A DNA stretch of 64,000 nucleotides from Rhodocyclaceae bacterium (GTDB lineage Bacteria; Pseudomonadota; Gammaproteobacteria; Burkholderiales; Rhodocyclaceae): NCBI GenBank assembly GCA_020445745.1, contig JAGRGB010000029.1, forward strand, positions 186,001 to 250,000. Direction: 5' to 3'. Shown here piece after piece: positions 36,590 through 46,653 of this stretch. Each line of letters begins with the position of its first letter. The stretch's first letter is position 1. Made by a program: the position numbers and the translations under genes. The notes below the pieces were generated by a model. It saw nothing but the letters and a program-made list of their open reading frames with translations. It did not search any database and was not told the origin of the DNA.

Positions 36590-36693
36590 GTTTCACCTGA
36601 CAACCGTTTCGTGGTCACCATGGCATTTGACCAAGGCGCAAGTCGGAACGCAATCGACTATTTAGATCACCGTATCTTGGGAGGCAGCTCTAC

Positions 36694-37078
36694 CTGAACG
36701 GATCAAAACCTGGGTGCGACACCTTTCGCGCCGCAATCGATTCCTACTTGGTGGACCGGCTCGACGCCAAGCTAGCAAAGCTCGCTCCCGACGACCCCAA
36801 GCGCGAAGCGCTGGCCGCGCAACACCGACGCGAAACCTGGCTCGAAGATGCTGCCCGCCGTGTCGCGCAGATTCAGGCCGTCACGCACACCCTTGGGCCT
36901 GTCCATCCGGACGCGCGCGGTACCAACCTGCTCTGCGCACCGGATTCGCTTTCGTTGCACGCGGAAGCGGGCAGCCACGCGCTGCCTGATGATTTCGCCA
37001 GTGACGTCGTCGGCAACGCTGCCGCGCTCCACGTCTACAGGCTGCTCAAGCTCACCGTCGATGGGCGATTGTCAGAAA
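36694..37078 (+). pseudogene. csy1: 5' remnant of type I-F cas8f (csy1)
   Basis: About 115 residues closely follow the N-terminal quarter of Csy1/Cas8f: FRAAIDSYLVDRLDAKLAKL, HRRETWLEDAARRV, THTLGPVHPDARGTN, GSHALPDD, SDVVGNAAALHVY. Family members are ~430 residues. Similarity ends at VDGRL and the frame continues into CRISPR repeat/spacer sequence, so the rest of csy1 and everything downstream is gone. No good ATG is seen; the 5' boundary is approximate, with a CTG at 36694 behind GGGAGG and TTG at 36748. The product cannot form Cascade. Confidence 0.85.
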
Positions 37079-37199
37079 CCCGCCCGGCCCGGTCGCGTTT
37101 CGGGTTTCGCTGTTCACTGCCGCGCAGGCAGCTCAGAAATGCCCGCCCATGGCTGGGCGCTCACGTATCGCGATCACTGGGGGTGTTCCCGCAATGGAG
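37071..37199 (+). CRISPR. Remnant of a type I-F CRISPR array
   Basis: One full 28-nt repeat at 37112-37139 begins GTTCACTGCC, has stem CTGCC/GGCAG and ends GCTCAGAAA. As I recall the type I-F consensus, 24 of 28 bases match. Thirty-three bases upstream, 37071-37078 reads GTCAGAAA, like a repeat 3' end. Thirty-two bases downstream, at 37172, GATCACTG matches seven of the first eight repeat bases, as in a degenerate terminal repeat. The array has the same orientation as csy1, as in complete I-F loci. The outer partial repeats are suggestive only. Confidence 0.75.
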
Positions 37200-37462
37200 A
37201 ACGGGATGACCGGCGCTACCCACCTTTTCTGGGGGCTGGCGGCGGGCAGCCAAACACCTATCCTGTCTCTTCGGCAGCCAGCGACTCCGGGTTGGCGTCG
37301 CTCGCGAGGCCGCGCGGAGCAGGCCCCTGGCGGGGCAGCGTGCGTATCGGCATGGCGTTTCTCGACCCGAAGGGTCGTGCGGCGTCGCGCCCGCTGCCGG
37401 TCGTGGCGCAAGGTGGCCCGATGTCGCGTCGATTACTCCTCTCCCTCTCCAGCCGGAGTTTG
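37200..37462. other. Region between CRISPR remnant and terminator, no gene recognised
   Basis: Short frames on both strands here are Arg/Ala/Pro-rich and fit no family. The sequence ends in a strong plus-strand terminator although no gene is seen in front of it. It may be the tail of a deleted operon or an unrecognised small RNA. Confidence 0.4.
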
Positions 37463-37490
37463 ACGGCACCGTCGGGTGCCGTTTTTTTTT
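37463..37490 (+). terminator. Strong intrinsic terminator without an obvious gene
   Basis: Perfect 8-bp stem ACGGCACC/GGTGCCGT with loop GTCG, followed by a nine-T run. This is the best intrinsic terminator in the window. In plus orientation it ends transcription coming from the decayed CRISPR region. It also faces the end of arfB, which is convergent. Confidence 0.85.
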
Positions 37491-37617
37491 GGAACCGGGG
37501 ACGCGTCGTCCCGAATTGGCGTGAGGCCGATGGGCGGCGACGAATCGTCACGGGAAAGGGGCGCGACATATGGCCGCCGCCGACGGTGAATACACATCCG
37601 CCGCGTGCGATCGACTG

Positions 37618-38052
37618 CTAGCTGCCGCAGTCTCCGTCGCCGGTGCTGCGGCGCGCCGATTTCAGCCGGCCGCGCCGGGCCTTGGCGTCGAGGCGGCGCT
37701 CGACGGCGGCCTTGCCGGGGCGGGTGGGACGGCGTTGCTTCGGGGTGCGGGCGGCGTCCGCGATCAGTTCCTGCAGCCGCCGCAGGGCGTCTTCGCGGTT
37801 CCGGGCGGCGCTGCGGTAGTCCTGGGCCTTGATGACGATGACGCCGTCCCGGCTGATGCGCTGGTCGGTCCGTGCCAGCAGCCGCGCACGCAGTTCCTGC
37901 GGCAGCGAGGAGGCGCCGATGTCGAAGCGCAGATGCACCGCCGAGGAAACCTTGTTCACGTGCTGGCCGCCGGCACCCTGGGCGCGGATCGGCACGAACT
38001 CGACCTCGGCGGCGGGGATCGGGTAGCGGGGGCGGGGAATGCGGATGGTCAT
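37618..38052 (-). CDS. arfB: ArfB (YaeJ) ribosome-rescue peptidyl-tRNA hydrolase
   Basis: 144 residues from ATG 38052. A compact release-factor-like domain carries the GGQ motif at 28-30 (AQGAGGQHVNKV). A basic C-terminal tail (KQRRPTRPGKAAVERRLDAKARRGRLKSARR) enters the mRNA channel of stalled ribosomes in ArfB. It releases nascent chains from ribosomes stuck at mRNA 3' ends, independently of tmRNA. The longer frame to 38088 is not needed. Confidence 0.93.
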   Translation of the reverse strand: MTIRIPRPRYPIPAAEVEFVPIRAQGAGGQHVNKVSSAVHLRFDIGASSLPQELRARLLARTDQRISRDGVIVIKAQDYRSAARNREDALRRLQELIADAARTPKQRRPTRPGKAAVERRLDAKARRGRLKSARRSTGDGDCGS

Positions 38053-38171
38053 GGCGGCGGGTCTCGCGGTTGGCGGATGGTAGCGCACGCCGGTGCCGCC
38101 GGGGAGCGCTGCCGGGCTTCGCGGTATGCTTGCGCCACGGTTTTCGCGTCGTCACGACGCCAGGAGAGATC

Positions 38172-38435
38172 ATGAGCGGATACCAGCCGCTGTTCAGCGC
38201 AGCAGACCAGTTCATCGCCCTTGCCAACCAGCTCGCCCAGCAGGATCCGAACGGCACGGTGGGCGCCGCGCTGCGCTACGCGGCGGCGCGCTACAGCGCC
38301 TTCGAGGCGAGCACCGGCAATGCCGACCTGTCGGCGGTGCGCGGGCCGACGGTGGCGGCCATCGTCGAAGATTTTCGCAAGATGCTCGAGCACAACGTGG
38401 ACGACTACAGCCGCCGGCTCGCGGCGGGGCGCTAG
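38172..38435 (+). CDS. DUF3144-family protein
   Basis: 87 residues from ATG 38172 with AGGAGA upstream. The sequence FSAADQFIALANQLAQQDPNGTVGAALRYAAARYSAFEAS follows the DUF3144 pattern: a small helical cytoplasmic protein of proteobacteria with no assigned function. It is divergent from arfB. Its stop overlaps the convergent c-di-GMP gene by 4 bp. Confidence 0.82.
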   Translation: MSGYQPLFSAADQFIALANQLAQQDPNGTVGAALRYAAARYSAFEASTGNADLSAVRGPTVAAIVEDFRKMLEHNVDDYSRRLAAGR

Positions 38436-41400
38436 CCGGTCATCAAGGCCATGGCAGCGGGGCCGAGCTGGTCCGCGGGCAGCGGCCGCGAGAACAGATA
38501 GCCCTGCATCAGCCGGCAGCCCCGCCCGCGCAGAAAGTCCCGCTGGGCCACGGTTTCGACGCCCTCGGCGACGACTTCGACGCCGAGATCGCTGGCCATC
38601 GACAGGGTGGCCGACGCAATCGCCGCGTCCTCGGTGTCGCCGGGCAGATCGGAGACGAAGGAGCGATCGATCTTGAGCGTCTGGATCGGCAGGCGCTTGA
38701 GATAGGACAGGCTGGAATAGCCGGTGCCGAAGTCGTCGAGGGCGAGCCGGATGCCGAGCGCGCGAAGGTGATCGAGCCGATCCAGCAGCTCCGGCGTCGG
38801 ATCCATCAGCGCGCTCTCGGTGATCTCGAATTCGATTTCGCCCGGTGCGACGCCGGTGGCGGCGATCGCCTGCTCGACCCGGGACACGAAGTCGTCGCGC
38901 CGGAACTGGATCGCCGAGATGTTGATCGCCATGGCGCAGTCGTGACCGTCGGCGCGCAGTCGCACGTGCTCGCGGAAGGCGGTGGTCATGACCCAGTCGC
39001 CGATCGGAACGATCAGTCCGGACGCTTCGGCCACCGGCACGAAGCGGTCCGGCGATACCAGGCCGAGCTCCGGATGCTGCCAGCGCAGCAGCGCCTCGTA
39101 GCCGACGATGCACTGCCGGACGACGTCCACCTGGGGCTGGTAGATCAGGTAGAACTGGTCCTCGTGGAGCGCATGGCGCAGTGCGTTGTCGAGGCGCAGG
39201 TGTTCCAGGGCGCGCTCGTTCATCTCCGGCACGAAGTGCTTCAGGGCGTTCCGGCCGGCGCCCTTGGCACCGTACATGGCCACGTCGGCGTTGCGCAGCA
39301 GGGTGTCCACATCGACGCCGTCGTCGGGGAATCTGGCGATGCCGATGCTCATCGACAGCGGCAGCGAATGGGTGCCGACGACGATCGGATGCTCGCGCAG
39401 CGCCAGCAGCTTGGCGGCCACCGCCGCGGCGTCCTCGGGGCCGCCCAGGCGGGGCAGCAACGCGACGAACTCGTCGCCGCCGAGACGGGCCAGCAGGTCT
39501 TCTTCCCGCAGCGCCGAAGCCAGGCGTTCGGCGACCACCGACAGCATGCGGTCACCGGTCTGGTGACCGAGCGAATCGTTGACGTTCTTGAAGTTGTCGA
39601 GGTCGATGAACAGCACCGCGAGGTGATCGCCGTGGTGTCGCGCCGCGGCCAGCGCCCGTTGGGCGTGGTTGATGAAGTAGCTCCGGTTGGGCAGGCCGGT
39701 CAGGGTGTCGAAGTCGGCCAGCCTGCGGATGCGGGCCTCGGCATCGCGGGCGGCGGTGACGTCCTGCACAGTGCCGCGCAGCTGAACCCGGCCGTGGTCG
39801 TCACGGTGGGCTTCGACCACCAGGTGGGCGACGCGCCGGGCGCCGCCGTTGTCCAGCAGCGCGCAGTCGAGCATGCTGCGGCTTTCGGTGCGTCCCGGGG
39901 TCAGGGCGCGCGCCTCGTCGATCGCGTCGCGCAGCCGCGTCCGGTAGGCCGGGTCGAACGCCTCCAGCCAGGTTTCGAGGTCGAAATGCTGGCGCTCGTC
40001 GAGGCCGAGCAGCTTCCGGCATTGGGGAGAGCAGGAGACTTCGTCGCGGGCCTCGGCGATCTGCCAGCTGCCCAGACCGGCGATGCGCTGGGCGTCGGTC
40101 AATGCCTGCTGGTGCTCCATCAGCGTGCGCGAGGTCGCCGCCAGTTCTTCGGTGCGCTGCTCGACCAGTTCCTCGATGCGCCGAGTGTGGCCGGTCATCA
40201 GCAGCAGGAAGCCGGTGAGCAGTGCCAGCGCGGCCAGGCCGAGCAACATCGTGGCGCGGCCGCCGGCAGACATCGCGCTGGCGACGTGCATCGGGTGTAC
40301 CAGCAGTTGCCAGTTTCGTCCCGCGAAGGCGATCGGCTTGCGGAAGCTCGGCCCGGAGCGCGCCACCCGGCTTTCGCAACCGCTGTCGCCGGCCACTCGC
40401 GTCGGTCCTGCGGTGCCGACGTCGATCAGGCACAACCGATAGGCTTCGCCAGTCTGGCCATACAGGGCGGCCTCGAGCAGATCGCCCATGCGCAGGGCCG
40501 ACGAAACCAGGCCGATCGTGCGCAGTCTGCCGTCGATCGCCTTCTTCACGCGCAGGTAGAGCACCACGCCGACCTGGTCGGCGACTTCCTGCGTCAGCCG
40601 GAACGGCTCGCTGGCCCGCACTTCGCCAAGCGCCAGGGTGTCGCGGATGGCGCCGGCGGTGCTGGCCACCGACAGCGGGTCGAGCCCGAACACGGCGGCA
40701 TTGGGCGCGAACGGTTCGAGGTAGGTGATCGGCAGATAGAAGCCGCCGTGGCTGGCGGTGGCGCGCCGCAGCCGGCCTGCGGCGTCGCGATCCAGGATCT
40801 CGTAGTCGGGGAAGCCTTCGGCCCGGACTTCGGCGACGAAGGCCTCGCGCTCAGCCTCGGCGACCAGCGGATTCCAGGTGAAGTTGAGCATGCCGGGGTA
40901 GCTGTCGAACCACGGCAGCACGAATTCGCGCCATTCCCGGCGGTCGACGAAGCGCGAGGCCAGGATCATGCGCCGGGCGTTGTGCAGCATCTCGGACTGG
41001 CTCGCCAGGCGCTGCTCGAGCTGACGTGAGAGGATTCCGGCACCGCGGGCGAACTCGGCATCGACCCGGCGGCGCTCGCCGTCGCCGAGCTGGTGCAGGA
41101 TCGCCGCCAGCAGGCAGGTGGCCACTACCATCGGCAGGGCCAGGCTGAGGCGGCGTGGACGCCAGTCGCCGCGCGGCGCGCCGAATACGCTCAGGGCGAG
41201 CGGGGTGGCGACGATGACGCCGAGCATGTCGCCGAACCACCACACGAACCACTGTTCCAGCAGACGTTCCGCTGCCATCTGTCCGACCAGGGTATGGAGC
41301 GGTGCCGCCAGCGACGCGTCGATCAGGGTGCTGAGAGGCGCGACGCCGACCACGAAGCGGAGGATGTCGGGCGGGGCGTCGAGGGCGGTCGGATAGCCGA

Positions 41401-41722
41401 TCCAGCGGCGCATCAGGACGCCGCCGATGACCGCCTGCAGCACGGCCAGCAGCGGGACCGTCACCAGGATCAGCGGATGAGTCCCGGACGCGTTGCCCGC
41501 CAGCCATGTCACCACCAGCGAACCGACAAAGATGCCGGGCAGCATGCGCTTGCCGCCCACCAGTACCGCCGCCAGCGCCAGGCCGGCCGACGGAAAGATC
41601 GGCAGCGCGTGGCCCGGGCTCAGGGCCAGCGCAATCGCCGCCCAGCCGATGACGGCGTAGACGGCAGCCAGGGCGAGATTGAGAAGCAGGGTTTTAGGAT
41701 CGAGCAAGTCTACGGCCGCCAA
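38432..41722 (-). CDS. MASE1-CHASE-PAS-GGDEF-EAL cyclic-di-GMP enzyme
   Basis: 1096-residue inner-membrane signalling protein. Residues ~10-205 are an eight-helix MASE1-like sensor (FPSAGLALAAVLVGG). Residues ~225-440 are a periplasmic CHASE domain (NFTWNPLVAEAEREAF), then a TM near 480-500, a coiled coil, and a PAS domain ~530-645. GGDEF spans ~660-825 with an intact GGDEF near residue 749, and EAL ~845-1085 with YEALLRW, EITES, DDFGTGYSSLSYL and AEGVE intact. Both cyclase and phosphodiesterase sites are complete, so it could switch between making and degrading c-di-GMP. The start is TTG 41722, without a clear ribosome-binding site. Confidence 0.92.
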   Translation of the reverse strand: MAAVDLLDPKTLLLNLALAAVYAVIGWAAIALALSPGHALPIFPSAGLALAAVLVGGKRMLPGIFVGSLVVTWLAGNASGTHPLILVTVPLLAVLQAVIGGVLMRRWIGYPTALDAPPDILRFVVGVAPLSTLIDASLAAPLHTLVGQMAAERLLEQWFVWWFGDMLGVIVATPLALSVFGAPRGDWRPRRLSLALPMVVATCLLAAILHQLGDGERRRVDAEFARGAGILSRQLEQRLASQSEMLHNARRMILASRFVDRREWREFVLPWFDSYPGMLNFTWNPLVAEAEREAFVAEVRAEGFPDYEILDRDAAGRLRRATASHGGFYLPITYLEPFAPNAAVFGLDPLSVASTAGAIRDTLALGEVRASEPFRLTQEVADQVGVVLYLRVKKAIDGRLRTIGLVSSALRMGDLLEAALYGQTGEAYRLCLIDVGTAGPTRVAGDSGCESRVARSGPSFRKPIAFAGRNWQLLVHPMHVASAMSAGGRATMLLGLAALALLTGFLLLMTGHTRRIEELVEQRTEELAATSRTLMEHQQALTDAQRIAGLGSWQIAEARDEVSCSPQCRKLLGLDERQHFDLETWLEAFDPAYRTRLRDAIDEARALTPGRTESRSMLDCALLDNGGARRVAHLVVEAHRDDHGRVQLRGTVQDVTAARDAEARIRRLADFDTLTGLPNRSYFINHAQRALAAARHHGDHLAVLFIDLDNFKNVNDSLGHQTGDRMLSVVAERLASALREEDLLARLGGDEFVALLPRLGGPEDAAAVAAKLLALREHPIVVGTHSLPLSMSIGIARFPDDGVDVDTLLRNADVAMYGAKGAGRNALKHFVPEMNERALEHLRLDNALRHALHEDQFYLIYQPQVDVVRQCIVGYEALLRWQHPELGLVSPDRFVPVAEASGLIVPIGDWVMTTAFREHVRLRADGHDCAMAINISAIQFRRDDFVSRVEQAIAATGVAPGEIEFEITESALMDPTPELLDRLDHLRALGIRLALDDFGTGYSSLSYLKRLPIQTLKIDRSFVSDLPGDTEDAAIASATLSMASDLGVEVVAEGVETVAQRDFLRGRGCRLMQGYLFSRPLPADQLGPAAMALMTG

Positions 41723-41800
41723 TCCAGGGTCGACCCCTGCATTAGCGGCCGATCGGGGGTCGGACTTGATGCCCGACAGGCCCGGATTGGCGCGCGGGAC

Positions 41801-43426
41801 TCAGGCGGCTCGCGCCCGGCGGTCCTGGCGGATCAGCTCGGCGCCGCGGCTGGCGATCATGACGGTCGGCGAACTGGTGTTGCCCGAGGTGATGGTCGGC
41901 ATGACCGAAGCATCGACGACGCGCAGACCGCCCACCCCGAGCACCCGGAGCCGGCTGTCGGTAACCGCCGTCGGGTCGTCGCCGCGGCCCATCCTGCAGG
42001 TGCCGACCGGATGGAATATGGTCGTGCCGATGTTGCCGGCGGCGATCGCGAGGTCCTCGTCGGTCTCGAAGCCCGGGCCGGGCAGGTGCTCGACCGGCGC
42101 GAACGGTGCCAGCGCCGGCTGGGCGGCGATGCGGCGGGTCAGGCGGATGGCCTTGGCGGCCTTGGCACGATCTTCCGGATGGCTGAGGTACATCGGCGCG
42201 ATGCGCGGCGCGCTGGCCGGATCCCGGTCGCGGATCACGACGTGCCCGCGGGACCTGGGCCGCAGGTCGCAGACGCTGGCGGTGAAGGCCGGGAACTCGT
42301 GCACCGGATCGCCGAACTTGTCGAGCGACAGGGGCTGCACGTGGTATTCCAGGTCCGGGCTCGCCACCGAGGGGTCCGAATGGGCGAACAGGCCGAGCTG
42401 GCTCGGCGCCATCGTCAGCGGACCGCGGCGGAACAGCGCGTATTCCAGGGCCATCATCGCTTTTCCCCACAGGCTGTTGGCCTGCTGGTTGAGGGTCTTG
42501 ATGCCGCTCACCTTGAAGATGCTGCGCAGCTGCAGGTGGTCCTGCAGGTTGTTGCCGACGCCTTTCGATTCGTGGGCGAGCGGGATGCCCAGGGCCTGCA
42601 GCGTGGCGCCGTCACCGATGCCGGAGCGCTGCAGGATCGCCGGCGAGCCCAGCGAGCCGGCCGCCAGCACGGTCTCGATGCGGGCGCGGGCGAGGCATTG
42701 CTGGTTGCCCTGGCGGAACACGATGCCCTTCGCCTGACGGCCGTCCATCAGCAGACGGTCGGACAGGGCGCCGGTGACGATGGTCAGGTTGGGCCGCCGG
42801 CGCACCGGGTCGAGGAAGCCCCGTGCCGCGCTCCAGCGCGTGCCGCGGCGCTGGTTCACCTCGAACTGGCTGACGCCGAGGTTGTTGCCGCGGTTGAAGT
42901 CTTCGGTCATCGGGATGCCGGCCTCGGCGGTGGCCTCGGCGAAGCGGTCGAGGATGTCCCAGCGCAGGCGCTGCTGTTCGACGCGCCATTCGCCGCCGCT
43001 GCCGTGATGCTCGCCACCGCCGCGCCAGCTGTCCTCGACGCCCTTGAACAGCGGCAGCACGGAATCCCAGCCCCAGCCGGCGTCGCCGGTCAGTTCCGCC
43101 CATTCGTCGTAGTCGCGGGCCTGGCCGCGCAGGTAGAGCATCGCGTTGATCAGCGTCGAGCCGCCCAGGCCCTTGCCGCGGGCGTAGATGATGCTGCGAC
43201 CGTTCAGCCCGGGCTCGGGCTCGGTCTTGTAGCACCAGTCGGTGCGCGGGTTGTTGATGCAGTAGAGGTAGCCGACCGGGATCTTGGTCCAGATCCATTT
43301 CTCGTCGTTGCCGGCCTCGAGCAGCAGTACGCTGACCTCCGGGTCGGCCGACAGGCGATTGGCCAGCACGCAGCCGGCGGCGCCGCCGCCGACCACGACA
43401 TAGTCGAATTCACCGATGTCTTTCAT
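41801..43426 (-). CDS. GMC-family FAD-dependent oxidoreductase (alcohol/choline dehydrogenase-like)
   Basis: 541 residues from ATG 43426. The N-terminal FAD-binding motif is YVVVGGGAAGCVLANRL. GMC signatures are ARGKGLGGSTLINAMLYLRG and AGSLGSPAILQRSGIG. The C-terminus has GTTIFHPVGTCRMG and the catalytic Asn region SGNTSSPTVMIASRGAELI. Members such as AlkJ and BetA oxidise alcohols to aldehydes. It is followed on the same strand by the aldehyde dehydrogenase gene's product (mmsA lies upstream in transcription), so the two may oxidise an alcohol stepwise. Substrate unknown. Confidence 0.88.
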   Translation of the reverse strand: MKDIGEFDYVVVGGGAAGCVLANRLSADPEVSVLLLEAGNDEKWIWTKIPVGYLYCINNPRTDWCYKTEPEPGLNGRSIIYARGKGLGGSTLINAMLYLRGQARDYDEWAELTGDAGWGWDSVLPLFKGVEDSWRGGGEHHGSGGEWRVEQQRLRWDILDRFAEATAEAGIPMTEDFNRGNNLGVSQFEVNQRRGTRWSAARGFLDPVRRRPNLTIVTGALSDRLLMDGRQAKGIVFRQGNQQCLARARIETVLAAGSLGSPAILQRSGIGDGATLQALGIPLAHESKGVGNNLQDHLQLRSIFKVSGIKTLNQQANSLWGKAMMALEYALFRRGPLTMAPSQLGLFAHSDPSVASPDLEYHVQPLSLDKFGDPVHEFPAFTASVCDLRPRSRGHVVIRDRDPASAPRIAPMYLSHPEDRAKAAKAIRLTRRIAAQPALAPFAPVEHLPGPGFETDEDLAIAAGNIGTTIFHPVGTCRMGRGDDPTAVTDSRLRVLGVGGLRVVDASVMPTITSGNTSSPTVMIASRGAELIRQDRRARAA

Positions 43427-43578
43427 GAGCTTTGCCTGTTCTGTCTGAGTGGGGCCCGCAGGTCCGCTGTGGGACCGGCGCAGGAACCCCGTCGGGCCGG
43501 CGTCGGCCGGCCCGAGCCGTTCGATTGCTTCAGGGGGACGGGCCGAGACCCGCCCTGCGGTCTTCGCTTGGCCGGGAC

Positions 43579-45090
<1,512 letters not shown>

Positions 45091-45181
45091 GTCTCGTTCC
45101 TCGCCGTGTCGTCGTCGTTCCGATGATTTGCATTGAAAACCATCCGATGACCGGGGTCCAATGAGTTATTCTTGATTGCGT

Positions 45182-45198
45182 TATTAGAATTACTAATA
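45182..45198. promoter_or_regulatory. LysR-type operator palindrome
   Basis: TATTAG-AATTA-CTAATA is a perfect 6-bp inverted repeat of T-N11-A type in the otherwise GC-rich divergent region between mmsA and the LysR gene. It ends 4 bp before the LysR start codon. This position suits autorepression and control of mmsA. Confidence 0.68.
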
Positions 45199-45202
45199 TC
45201 TT

Positions 45203-46108
45203 ATGGACTATTCTGGCGTGCGCGCCTTCGTCACGGTGGCGCGCGAGGGCAACATCACGCGTGCCGCCGAGCGCCTGTTCGTGACCCAGCCGGCCCTGAG
45301 CCTGCAACTGAAGAAGCTGCAGGAGGTGCTCGGCGTGCGGCTGTTCGAGCGCATGCCGCGCGGCATGCGCTTGACGGAGGCCGGCCACAAGCTGCTGCCG
45401 GCGGCCGAACGGGCGTTGACCGCGGCCGCCGAATTCCGTGCCGCGGCCACCGGGCTCGAAGGTTCGGTCACCGGCCGCCTGCGCCTCGGCACCATCGTCG
45501 ATCCCGAGTTCCTGCGCATGGGCCCCTTCCTGCGCCTGCTGGTGGAGCGCCATCCGGGGCTGTCGTTCGAGTTGCAGCACGGCATGTCCGGTGCGGTAGC
45601 CCGTGAACTGGAGGCCGGCAATCTCGATGTCGCCTACGGGCTCGGTGCGCCGGGCATGGAAGAACAGCGGCGCCGCTTCCACGTGGTATCGCTGACCGAG
45701 TTCGTCTATCGCGTGGTCGCGCCGCCGGGATGGGCGGCCCAGGTGCGCGGGCGTGGCTGGCGGGATCTGGCGCGGCTGCCGTGGATCGGCACGCCGCCGG
45801 AGTCGGTGCACTCGCGTCTGCTGGGACGCATCTTCGCAGCCGAGGGCGTCGAGCAGCGGGTGGTCGCGCGGGTGGACCTGGAGCCGTCGATGATGGATCT
45901 CGTCCGTTCCGGCGTGGCGCTGGCCCTGGCGCGGGATTCGCTCGCGCTGCGCGCGGCCCATGCCGAGGGGGTGGCGATCGCCGACGCCGTGTCGGTGCCG
46001 GCCGAGCTGGGCCTGATGTGCCGGCCGGAGCGCCGCGAGGAGGCGCCGGTCGCCGCCGCGATGGCGATCGTCACCGAGATCTGGCGTGGCGGCGACGGCC
46101 TCGACTGA
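45203..46108 (+). CDS. LysR-family transcriptional regulator
   Basis: 301 residues. The N-terminal winged helix-turn-helix reads VRAFVTVAREGNITRAAERLFVTQPALSLQLKKLQEVLGVRLFER, a textbook LysR domain. A periplasmic-binding-protein-like effector domain follows. It is divergent from mmsA and the GMC oxidoreductase, the probable targets; the inducer is likely a pathway intermediate. A hairpin overlapping the stop codon separates it from the convergent EthD gene. Confidence 0.92.
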   Translation: MDYSGVRAFVTVAREGNITRAAERLFVTQPALSLQLKKLQEVLGVRLFERMPRGMRLTEAGHKLLPAAERALTAAAEFRAAATGLEGSVTGRLRLGTIVDPEFLRMGPFLRLLVERHPGLSFELQHGMSGAVARELEAGNLDVAYGLGAPGMEEQRRRFHVVSLTEFVYRVVAPPGWAAQVRGRGWRDLARLPWIGTPPESVHSRLLGRIFAAEGVEQRVVARVDLEPSMMDLVRSGVALALARDSLALRAAHAEGVAIADAVSVPAELGLMCRPERREEAPVAAAMAIVTEIWRGGDGLD

Positions 46109-46117
46109 GCGAGGCCG
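46096..46117. terminator. Bidirectional hairpin between convergent genes
   Basis: Eight-bp perfect stem CGGCCTCG/CGAGGCCG with a six-base loop overlaps the LysR stop codon (46106-46108). There is no T run, so it may act as a roadblock or Rho-assisted terminator between the LysR and EthD-family genes. Confidence 0.45.
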
Positions 46118-46138
46118 CCGTCGTCGCTCGGCGGATGC

Positions 46139-46495
46139 TCAGCGGCCGTGGATGCGCAGCTCGCCCTTTTCGCTGCGGCTGGCGTTGACCAGGACCTCGC
46201 TGATCTGCAGCTCGGGCTGCAGGTCGGTGTAGTTCGGGATGTCGCCGAGGATGTCGCTGGCGACCGGCCCGAAGGCCTGGTTGAAGGCGTCGACCGACTC
46301 GAAGTAGAGGTGCGCGATGGCGATGTAGGGGGCGGCTGCGTCCGGGCTGCCGCCGGCAATGCCCTTGTCGGCCGCGATGCCCTCGCAGGCGCCGCCGAGC
46401 TTGTCGCGAACCAGCGGCAGGTGGGTGGCGGTGTAGTAGTCGAAATCGAACCGTGCGCCGGGCTTGTTCGGGTAGAACACGCTGACCTTGATCAT
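46139..46495 (-). CDS. EthD-family protein (ferredoxin-like dimeric alpha-beta barrel)
   Basis: 118 residues from ATG 46495, with AAGGAG upstream. The sequence MIKVSVFYPNKPGARFDFDYYTATHLPLVRDKLG has the EthD hallmark Y-x-x-x-HLPLV, followed by AHLYFESVDAFNQAFG. Family members are small cytoplasmic proteins linked to ether or quinone catabolism, but many have no known function. It lies 158 bp downstream of the cheX-like gene on the same strand and may be cotranscribed with the phosphorelay, although the functional link is unclear. Confidence 0.85.
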   Translation of the reverse strand: MIKVSVFYPNKPGARFDFDYYTATHLPLVRDKLGGACEGIAADKGIAGGSPDAAAPYIAIAHLYFESVDAFNQAFGPVASDILGDIPNYTDLQPELQISEVLVNASRSEKGELRIHGR

Positions 46496-46653
46496 GCTCG
46501 TCTCCTTGAGGTGCGTTTTGCGTGCGGTCGGAGCGCAGCGATCGCCCGGGGCCGCCTCTGGATCGTAGCATCCGGGCCGCGTCTGCGGGGCATCGACGGG
46601 GGGCTCCGTGGGCGCCTGCCCGGCCTGCGCGAGGGCGTGGGCGCGGGCCGTGC

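Noticed and set aside
36714..36989. 91-codon plus-strand frame overlapping the cas8f remnant
   Set aside because: It is a frame-shifted shadow; the neighbouring frame carries the Csy1-like sequence.
37400..37462. Possible tRNA or tmRNA 3' end just before the terminator (CTCCTCTCCCTCTCC)
   Set aside because: No T-loop GTTCRA motif, no paired acceptor stem and no CCA context could be found.
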